Source of the DNA: Lachnospiraceae bacterium
GTDB taxonomy: Bacteria; Bacillota; Clostridia; Lachnospirales; Lachnospiraceae
Direction of reading: 5' to 3'
Length of the DNA stretch: 5,231 nt
Assembly: GCA_003484785.1 (NCBI GenBank)
Contig: DNAD01000360.1
Location: 1 to 5,231, forward strand
Shown: piece after piece, positions 1 to 3,864 of the stretch
How the letters are laid out: each line of letters opens with the position of its first letter
How positions within the stretch are numbered: position 1 is the first letter of the stretch
The notes under the pieces: model-generated
What the model was told of the DNA's origin: nothing
Databases searched by the model: none
Seen by the model: only the letters and a program-made list of their open reading frames with translations
Position numbers and translations under genes: made by a program

Positions 1-13
1 CAAATCGGCGCAG
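1..13 (+). repeat. 3' end of an intergenic palindromic repeat
   Basis: The window opens inside a copy of the repeat seen complete at 2067-2097. These 13 bases match the 3' arm at 2085-2097 except for one T-to-C change (ggtgcag becomes ggcgcag). The 5' arm lies outside the window, so pairing cannot be tested here. The element ends exactly where the AAAGGAG ribosome binding site (14-20) of the alcohol dehydrogenase gene begins. Confidence 0.55.
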
Positions 14-28
14 AAAGGAGAACGGATT

Positions 29-1252
29 ATGGCAGTTAACGAACAGGAAGTTGAACAGATCGTAAAGCAGATACTGGGTCAGCTTTCGGGTAGTCAGAGC
101 TCTTCATATACCGCAGCGCCGTCTTATACAAAAACCGGTGGGGCTATCCCCTCCGTGGCGCATGTGGCAATGCTTACCGAGCTCGAGAAATTTGAGGTAA
201 AGGAATTCCCCATGCCCAATGTGGGAGACGATGATATCCTGGTAAAGGTTGAGGGCTGCGGTGTGTGCGGTACCGATGCTCACGAGTTTAAGAGAGATCC
301 CTTCGGTCTTATCCCGGTGGCGCTGGGACACGAGGGTACCGGTGAGATCGTTAAGATGGGAAAGAATGTTAAGAAGGACAGCGCCGGCAAGGATCTGCAT
401 ATAGGGGACAAGGTGGTTACCTGTATGATCTTCAAGGACGATCCGGACATAACGATGTTCGATCTGAACAAGCAGAACGTGGGTGAGGCCGATGTTTACG
501 GGCTCCTTCCCGATGACAATGTTCATCTCAACGGATGGTTTTCGGATTATATCCTTATAAGGGGAGGATCCACGGTGTTTAATGTAAGTGATCTGGATCT
601 GGATTCCAGGATCCTTATCGAGCCCTGCGCGGTTTTGGTACATGCGGTAGAAAGAGCCAAGACAACGGGTATCCTTCGCTTTAACAGCAGAGTCGTTGTT
701 CAGGGCTGCGGCCCCATAGGTCTTATCTGTATAGCGGTACTGCGTACGATGGGTGTTCAGAATATCACTGCGGTTGACGGAAACGAACAGAGGCTTGCCT
801 TTGCAAAGCGGCTTGGCGCTGAGAATACCGTCAGCTTTAAGGATCATAACGGGATCGAAGCTTTGACTCAGGCGGTCAAGGACAGCTTCGGCGGCCATCT
901 TGCCGATTTTGCTTTCCAGTGTACCGGAAATCCCAACGCCCATTCAAATATCTACAAGTTCATCCGTAACGGCGGCGGTCTGTGTGAGCTGGGCTTCTTC
1001 GTAAACGGCGGAGATGCTACCATAAATCCTCACTTTGATCTCTGCTCAAAGGAGATAACCCTTGTGGGTTCGTGGGTATATACCTTAAGAGATTACGCAA
1101 CCACCTTTGATTTCTTAAGGAGAGCAAAGGGGATCGGGCTTCCGATGGCGGAGCTTATAACTCACAGATTCCCGCTTAACCAGATTAACGAAGCTCTTAA
1201 GACCAATCTTGCCATGAGCGGGCTTAAGATCGCTGTCGTAAACAATACATGA
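29..1252 (+). CDS. Microcompartment-targeted zinc-type (MDR) alcohol dehydrogenase
   Basis: This 407-residue medium-chain dehydrogenase probably reduces the aldehyde made in the compartment to an alcohol (for example propanal to propanol) and so regenerates NAD+. Residues 1-20 form an amphipathic helix (VEQIVKQILGQL core) followed by a Ser/Thr-rich linker to about residue 38, the usual layout of a BMC encapsulation peptide. The GroES-like domain carries likely catalytic zinc ligands Cys80 (GVCGTD), His101-Glu102 (GHEG) and Cys200 (EPC). The Rossmann domain has GCGPIG at 226-231, and Asp250 at the end of the second strand favours NAD(H) over NADP(H). The structural-zinc lobe lacks its four-cysteine cluster; only Cys132 lies in the 131-175 region. 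AAAGGAG at 14-20 sits 8 bases before the ATG. The family is clear from the motifs. The substrate is inferred from the neighbouring BMC genes, and many BMC loci use iron-type alcohol dehydrogenases instead. Confidence 0.9.
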   Translation: MAVNEQEVEQIVKQILGQLSGSQSSSYTAAPSYTKTGGAIPSVAHVAMLTELEKFEVKEFPMPNVGDDDILVKVEGCGVCGTDAHEFKRDPFGLIPVALGHEGTGEIVKMGKNVKKDSAGKDLHIGDKVVTCMIFKDDPDITMFDLNKQNVGEADVYGLLPDDNVHLNGWFSDYILIRGGSTVFNVSDLDLDSRILIEPCAVLVHAVERAKTTGILRFNSRVVVQGCGPIGLICIAVLRTMGVQNITAVDGNEQRLAFAKRLGAENTVSFKDHNGIEALTQAVKDSFGGHLADFAFQCTGNPNAHSNIYKFIRNGGGLCELGFFVNGGDATINPHFDLCSKEITLVGSWVYTLRDYATTFDFLRRAKGIGLPMAELITHRFPLNQINEALKTNLAMSGLKIAVVNNT

Positions 1253-1257
1253 GTTCC

Positions 1258-1262
1258 GGGAG
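1258..1262 (+). promoter_or_regulatory. Ribosome binding site deciding the start of the first BMC-H gene
   Basis: GGGAG lies just after the dehydrogenase stop codon. Two in-frame ATGs follow, at 1266 (3-base spacing, too close) and at 1272 (9-base spacing, normal). The spacing favours 1272. Confidence 0.5.
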
Positions 1263-1271
1263 CGTATGAGT

Positions 1272-1610
1272 ATGGAAGATATTATCAGAGATGAACAGGA
1301 AGAAGCTGTAGGACTGCTGGAGGTTTTCGGACTGGTATGCGCTTTTCTTGCCGCGGACGCTGGCTGCAAGGCGGCAAATGTTCATCTGGAGGTATTTGAC
1401 AAGAACAAGCCGGCCAATGCAGACGCTCTGCCTGTACCCCTGCTGGTGACAGTGAAGTTTCGCGGAAGCGTGGCGGACGTTACGGAAGCCATGCGGGCTG
1501 CGGAGGAGGTCGCCCTTGCCAATACCGGGATCGTAACAAAGCATATCATACCAAGACCCACCCGGGAAACGGAAAAGATGATGCCTATCAGTGCGTTGGA
1601 CAGAGACTGA
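1272..1610 (+). CDS. Divergent BMC-H shell protein with enlarged pore loop
   Basis: A single BMC domain (Pfam BMC family, PF00936) fills residues 12-107 of this 112-residue protein. It starts with AVGLLEVFGLV, continues with AADAGCKAANV, and ends with the conserved KHIIPRPTRETEKM segment. Such proteins form cyclic hexamers in the shell facets. The strand-to-strand loop that normally carries the KIGSG pore motif is replaced by a loop of about residues 42-57 (DKNKPANADALPVP), some 9 residues longer than in the canonical paralogs at 1697 and 2608. The pore is therefore likely to differ in size or gating. An acidic N-terminal extension (MEDIIRDEQEE) precedes the domain. The gene begins 19 bases after the dehydrogenase stop, so the two are co-transcribed. 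The start at 1272 was chosen by ribosome-binding-site spacing; 1266 would add two residues. Membership in the BMC family is secure, but the transported metabolite is unknown. Confidence 0.88.
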   Translation: MEDIIRDEQEEAVGLLEVFGLVCAFLAADAGCKAANVHLEVFDKNKPANADALPVPLLVTVKFRGSVADVTEAMRAAEEVALANTGIVTKHIIPRPTRETEKMMPISALDRD

Positions 1611-1635
1611 TCAGACAGGATTTATTGTTGCGGCT

Positions 1636-1664
1636 CGTAATTGTGAAGGTACTGAACAGTTACG
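1636..1664 (+). repeat. Intergenic hairpin in the spacer between the first two shell genes
   Basis: cgtaattgt (1636-1644) pairs with acagttacg (1656-1664) over 9 base pairs including one G-U, leaving an 11-base loop. It lies in the 86-base gap 1611-1696. No T-run follows, so it is unlikely to be a rho-independent terminator. It could stabilise or mark a processing point in the polycistronic mRNA. It shares the gaacag/ttacg core with the hairpin at 2539-2572. Confidence 0.45.
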
Positions 1665-1696
1665 AAAAGCTCTGAATTGCAGAAAGGAGTATAACA

Positions 1697-1978
1697 ATGT
1701 CACAGGAAGCATTAGGAATGGTTGAAACAAGAGGACTTACGGCAGCTATTGAGGCAGCCGATGCCATGACAAAGGCAGCAGAGGTTGTCCTCATCGGTAC
1801 GGAGAAGATCGGATCCGGTCTCGTTACCGTAATGGTAAGAGGAGATGTGGGCGCGGTAAAGGCTTCTGTTGAGGCGGGAACCGCAGCGGCAAGCAAGCTT
1901 GGTGAGCTGGTAGCCAATCACGTGATCCCCAGGCCTCACAGCGATGTAGAGAAGATCCTGCCGAAATTCAAAGGATAA
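1697..1978 (+). CDS. Canonical BMC-H shell protein (PduA/PduJ/EutM type)
   Basis: This 93-residue protein has the standard length of a facet-forming BMC-H hexamer protein and is one BMC domain end to end. Diagnostic segments are [11 protein letters not shown] (4-14), the pore loop [10 protein letters not shown] (36-45) with the pore serine at position 40 as in PduA, RGDVGAVK (48-55), and [15 protein letters not shown] (75-89). A serine-lined narrow pore of this type is known in PduA to admit small polar metabolites such as 1,2-propanediol. AGAAAGGAG at 1681-1689, 7 bases before the ATG, is a strong ribosome binding site, fitting an abundant shell component. The product is about 82% identical by eye (73 of 89 aligned residues) to the one encoded at 2608-2889. 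PduA, PduJ and EutM cannot be told apart from sequence alone, so no symbol is given. Confidence 0.95.
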   Translation: MSQEALGMVETRGLTAAIEAADAMTKAAEVVLIGTEKIGSGLVTVMVRGDVGAVKASVEAGTAAASKLGELVANHVIPRPHSDVEKILPKFKG

Positions 1979-2014
1979 TAAATAGTTGCAGCAAATCGGT
2001 GCAGGCAAGGAAAT

Positions 2015-2041
2015 GATTCGGTTCGACCAGCGAACCGAATC
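2015..2041 (+). repeat. Perfect 11-bp hairpin
   Basis: gattcggttcg (2015-2025) is exactly complementary to cgaaccgaatc (2031-2041), with the 5-base loop accag. No T-run follows, so it does not look like a terminator. Confidence 0.7.
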
Positions 2042-2063
2042 GGTGCAATCTGAAGATTGCACC
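2042..2063 (+). repeat. Perfect 9-bp hairpin with tetraloop
   Basis: ggtgcaatc (2042-2050) pairs with gattgcacc (2055-2063) around the loop tgaa. It begins on the base after the previous hairpin ends and is followed by taagc. The same architecture (caatc, four bases, gattg, then ctaagc) reappears at 5204-5231. Confidence 0.7.
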
Positions 2064-2066
2064 TAA

Positions 2067-2095
2067 GCACACGATTTGCTAAAGCAAATCGGTGC
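2067..2095 (+). repeat. 12-bp hairpin with a single bulged A
   Basis: gcac (2067-2070) pairs with gtgc (2092-2095) and cgatttgc (2072-2079) with gcaaatcg (2084-2091). A2071 is bulged and the loop is taaa. The 3' arm ends 8 bases before the AAAGGAG of the next gene. The hairpin at 2901-2920 has the same gcac, bulge, inner stem, gtgc plan. Confidence 0.7.
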
Positions 2096-2103
2096 AGTAC
2101 AGA

Positions 2104-2110
2104 AAAGGAG
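2104..2110 (+). promoter_or_regulatory. Ribosome binding site deciding the start of the third BMC-H gene
   Basis: AAAGGAG stands 8 bases before the ATG at 2119. An upstream in-frame GTG at 2092 would place this site inside the coding region and would start within the repeat hairpin, so 2119 is the better start. Confidence 0.8.
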
Positions 2111-2118
2111 CCCTGAAT

Positions 2119-2472
2119 ATGGGTAAAGCGTATGGATTCATAGAAATTACCGGAGTTGTGGCGGCCATCGACGCTCTCGATATTATGTGCAAGGCAGCGG
2201 ATGTGACGCTGTCCACCTGGGAACGTAAGCTCGGCGGCAGGCTTGTGACTCTGGTCATCGAAGGGGATGTTTCCGCGGTCAGGCAGGCTGTGGAGGCGGG
2301 GAGCACTCAGGCGATCAAAAAGCCGGTTGCGACCGGTATTATCCCGAATCCACACCCGGAGATCGTAAGGATAGTAGAACTGTCCGCAAGCCGCTTTAAA
2401 GGAAAGGCAGAGCCTTCCTCACAAGCGAAGGTGCTCGGTGAGGATCCGCCGGATTTCAATCTGGAAAAATAA
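2119..2472 (+). CDS. Divergent BMC-H shell protein with C-terminal tail
   Basis: This 117-residue protein has a BMC domain over residues 3-88 (AYGFIEITGVVAAIDALDIM, LVTLVIEGDVSAVRQAVEAG, then GIIPNPHPEIVRIV). The pore loop reads ERKLGGRL, where the canonical paralogs have EKIGSGL. The pore serine is replaced by Gly and an Arg (position 41) sits beside it, which would make the pore more positive and perhaps selective for anions. The usual HVIPRPH signature is altered to GIIPNPH. About 29 residues (89-117) extend past the domain; they are polar and end in LGEDPPDFNLEK. Such a tail could bind cargo or a neighbouring shell protein, but I recognise no known domain. The gene follows the palindrome cluster and has a strong ribosome binding site. 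Family assignment is secure; the specific role is unknown. Confidence 0.9.
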   Translation: MGKAYGFIEITGVVAAIDALDIMCKAADVTLSTWERKLGGRLVTLVIEGDVSAVRQAVEAGSTQAIKKPVATGIIPNPHPEIVRIVELSASRFKGKAEPSSQAKVLGEDPPDFNLEK

Positions 2473-2538
2473 GGCGGTATTGTCAGACGCCGGACGGGAC
2501 GGAATCTTAAAACGCAAGGAAACATAATAATTAAGGAA

Positions 2539-2572
2539 CTGTTCGGGTAAATGCAAAGATCATTACGAACAG
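2539..2572 (+). repeat. Intergenic hairpin upstream of the fourth BMC-H gene
   Basis: ctgttc (2539-2544) pairs with gaacag (2567-2572). The stem continues as gtaa(a)tg (2547-2553) with cattac (2561-2566), giving 12 base pairs with a bulged GG and a bulged A around a 7-base loop. It sits in the 135-base gap 2473-2607, 20 bases before the AAGGAGG site. There is no trailing T-run, so it is not a typical terminator. It resembles the element at 1636-1664 in its gaacag and ttacg segments. I found nothing else convincing in this gap. Confidence 0.5.
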
Positions 2573-2592
2573 ATCCCAGACTGAGACTTTGT

Positions 2593-2599
2593 AAGGAGG
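2593..2599 (+). promoter_or_regulatory. Ribosome binding site deciding the start of the fourth BMC-H gene
   Basis: AAGGAGG, a near-perfect anti-16S match, lies 8 bases before the ATG at 2608. The reading frame is open back to 2551, but that upstream ATG would add 19 non-BMC residues and lies inside the hairpin, so 2608 is chosen. Confidence 0.85.
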
Positions 2600-2607
2600 A
2601 ATTAAAA

Positions 2608-2889
2608 ATGGCAGCATTAGAAGCATTGGGAATGGTAGAGACAAGAGGACTCGTAGCAGCGATAGAGGCGGCCGATGCAATGTGTAAGGCAGCTAACGTT
2701 ACTCTCATCGGAACAGAGAAGATCGGTTCCGGTCTTGTGACCGTAATGGTACGCGGAGATGTAGGCGCGGTAAAATCTTCGGTTGAGGCAGGCGCAAGCC
2801 GTGCGGGAGCTCTCGGAGAGCTTATAGCCACTCACGTGATCCCGAGACCTCACAATGATGTAGAGATGATCCTGCCGAAGGTGCAGTAA
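2608..2889 (+). CDS. Second canonical BMC-H shell protein (PduA/PduJ/EutM type)
   Basis: This 93-residue single-domain BMC-H protein is a close paralog of the product at 1697-1978. It has [11 protein letters not shown] (5-15), the pore motif [10 protein letters not shown] (37-46) with Ser41, RGDVGAVK (49-56), and [15 protein letters not shown] (76-90). The two differ mainly around residues 63-69 (ASRAGAL here versus TAAASKL) and at the extreme C-terminus, surfaces likely to affect hexamer packing rather than the pore. Their DNA differs at many synonymous sites, so the duplication is not recent. Pairs like this parallel PduA/PduJ in the Pdu system, where two near-identical hexamers are both abundant facet tiles. 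The strong AAGGAGG site suggests high expression. Confidence 0.95.
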   Translation: MAALEALGMVETRGLVAAIEAADAMCKAANVTLIGTEKIGSGLVTVMVRGDVGAVKSSVEAGASRAGALGELIATHVIPRPHNDVEMILPKVQ

Positions 2890-2900
2890 GTATCTTATGT

Positions 2901-2922
2901 GCACCGGAGCAAATCCGTGCGG
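2901..2922 (+). repeat. Compact copy of the intergenic palindrome, next to the pduL ribosome binding site
   Basis: gcac (2901-2904) pairs with gtgc (2917-2920) and gga (2906-2908) with tcc (2914-2916). C2905 is bulged and gcaaa forms the loop. gcaaatccgtgcgg (2909-2922) matches the 14-mer gcaaatcggtgcag of the main cluster at 12 of 14 positions. The bulge falls at the same place as A2071. The GGAGG site (2921-2925) starts directly after the stem, 11 bases before the pduL ATG; AAGG at 2929-2932 is an alternative but close site. Confidence 0.5.
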
Positions 2923-2936
2923 AGGCTTAAGGTAAT

Positions 2937-3587
2937 ATGAATGATTATAATAATGTAGAACAGATAACCAGGATGGTTCTTGAGGCACTTCAGAGCTCTG
3001 AACGTGAACCGGCCAAAATGACTGTTCCCGTAGGTGTATCTGCAAGGCATATCCATCTTTCGCAGGAGGATGTGGAGAGGCTCTTCGGACCGGGCTACAC
3101 ACTTACTAAGAAAAAGGATCTTATGGGAGGGCAGTTTGCGGCAAACGAGCAGTGCACTGTGGTGGGCCTCAAGCTTCGGGCCATCGAAAATGTAAGGATA
3201 CTGGGCCCTGTAAGAAAGCAGAGCCAGGTGGAGATCTCTGCAACCGATGCAAGGACGCTGGGCGTGCCGGCTCCCCTCAGGGAATCCGGTGATCTTGCGG
3301 GATCGGCGCCTATAGCTCTGGTGGGCCCGAAAGGTGCTATTTATCTTCAAGAGGGCTGCATCGTTGCGGCAAGGCATATCCACATGACCCCTGAGGAAGC
3401 GGGCGCCGCAGGCCTTAAGGATGGTGACTACGTGACTGTCAGGATGGGAAATGAGAGAGGCGCGGTGCTTGACAAGGTTAAGATCCGTGTGGATAAATCC
3501 TTTGACCTTGAAATGCACATAGACACCGATGAGGCAAACGCCTGTCAGGTAAAGCAGGGCGATACGGCACAGATCATCCTCGGGTGA
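2937..3587 (+). CDS. pduL: PduL-type phosphate acyltransferase (phosphotransacylase)
   Basis: PduL swaps CoA and phosphate on an acyl group (propanoyl-CoA plus phosphate to propanoyl-phosphate plus CoA). It recycles CoA inside the compartment and feeds ATP formation by an acyl kinase. The 216-residue protein has two related PduL half-domains. The first carries VGVSARHIHLS (32-42) and the second VAARHIHMTPEE (143-154). His38/His40, His147/His149 and His194 (LEMHID) match the histidines that bind the two zinc ions in this family. Residues 1-20 form an amphipathic helix (NVEQITRMVLEAL) followed by a short charged linker, an encapsulation peptide resembling that of the dehydrogenase at 29-1252 (shared VEQI and spaced hydrophobics). 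This marks the PduL as lumenal rather than cytosolic. Length fits the family. Acyl chain length cannot be read from the sequence. Confidence 0.95.
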   Translation: MNDYNNVEQITRMVLEALQSSEREPAKMTVPVGVSARHIHLSQEDVERLFGPGYTLTKKKDLMGGQFAANEQCTVVGLKLRAIENVRILGPVRKQSQVEISATDARTLGVPAPLRESGDLAGSAPIALVGPKGAIYLQEGCIVAARHIHMTPEEAGAAGLKDGDYVTVRMGNERGAVLDKVKIRVDKSFDLEMHIDTDEANACQVKQGDTAQIILG

Positions 3588-3600
3588 GAAATGAGAGCTT

Positions 3601-3864
3601 ATGATTATTGGAACGGTTGTAGGAAGTCTGTTTTCTACCAGAAAAAGTGAAAAACTGATCGGCAATAAGTTTATGATCGTCGAGCCTGCCGAGGGCATGA
3701 AGGCCGATAAGGACAGATTTGTGGCTATCGATATCATCGGAGCGGGAATAGGCGAGAAGGTTTTGGTCGCAGAAGGCAGCGCGGCAAGGGTAGGGTGCGA
3801 TATGCAGGATGCGCCCGTAGACGCTGCTATCGTGGGTATAATCGACGAAGGACAGGATTTATAA
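3601..3864 (+). CDS. eutN: EutN/CcmL-type pentameric vertex shell protein (BMC-P)
   Basis: This 87-residue protein belongs to the EutN/CcmL family, whose pentamers close the twelve vertices of the polyhedral shell. Family hallmarks are the N-terminal MIIGTVVGSLFSTRK, the central VAIDIIGAGIGEKVLV (41-56), the EGSAAR segment (58-63), and the C-terminal PVDAAIVGIIDE (72-83). Only small amounts are needed relative to the hexamers. Consistent with that, the ribosome binding site is weak: only GAGAG at 3593-3597 with a 3-base spacing. The start lies 13 bases after the pduL stop, so translation probably depends on coupling to pduL. Its stop codon TAA shares its last A with the ATG of the next gene. 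Confidence 0.95.
   Translation: MIIGTVVGSLFSTRKSEKLIGNKFMIVEPAEGMKADKDRFVAIDIIGAGIGEKVLVAEGSAARVGCDMQDAPVDAAIVGIIDEGQDL
3854..3857 (+). promoter_or_regulatory. Ribosome binding site and TAATG overlap deciding the pduS start
   Basis: AGGA at 3854-3857 (with AAGGA at 3848-3852 upstream) lies 6 bases before ATG 3864, and the eutN stop and this start share one base (TAATG). The frame is open back to 3795, but the extra 23 residues are Arg/Cys-rich out-of-frame eutN sequence, so 3864 is the start. Confidence 0.7.

Larger units (their letters stand above)
1991..2097 (+). repeat. Cluster of modular palindromic repeats with alternative folds
   Basis: Most of the 140-base gap 1979-2118 is filled by inverted repeats. 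The 14-mer gcaaatcggtgcag occurs at 1991-2004 and again at 2084-2097. Between them are three perfect or near-perfect hairpins (2015-2041, 2042-2063, 2067-2095). The 10-mer aatcggtgca occurs three times (1994-2003, 2038-2047, 2087-2096), each time as the 3' flank of a palindrome arm, so the cluster looks built from repeated units. The 5' arm at 2067-2079 can pair with either 14-mer copy. No protein of useful length is encoded here. It may be a REP/MITE-like genomic repeat family, a functional mRNA structure, or both. Confidence 0.75.

Noticed and set aside
104..943. Minus-strand open frame of 279 codons inside the dehydrogenase gene.
   Set aside because: It is fully antisense to a dehydrogenase with intact motifs, and its translation shows no domain I recognise.
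2015..2063. Rho-independent terminator.
   Set aside because: The stems are strong, but no T-run follows any of them and the BMC operon clearly continues downstream.
2013..2066. Possible 17-codon leader peptide (ATG 2013, stop 2064-2066) running through the first two hairpins of the cluster.
   Set aside because: The AAGGA at 2007-2011 is only 1 base from the ATG, too close to work well, and the sequence is dictated by the palindromes.
1991..2097. CRISPR array.
   Set aside because: The repeats are short, palindromic and irregularly spaced, with no unique spacers of uniform length and no cas gene nearby.
2092..2118. GTG start for the third BMC-H gene, adding nine residues.
   Set aside because: It lies inside the repeat hairpin with no ribosome binding site, and the added residues include the translated AAAGGAG site of the ATG at 2119.
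2480..2508. Possible internal promoter: TTGTCA at 2480-2485 with aatctt 17 bases downstream.
   Set aside because: The -10 hexamer matches the consensus at only 3 of 6 positions. The better CATAAT at 2523-2528 has no -35 at suitable spacing.
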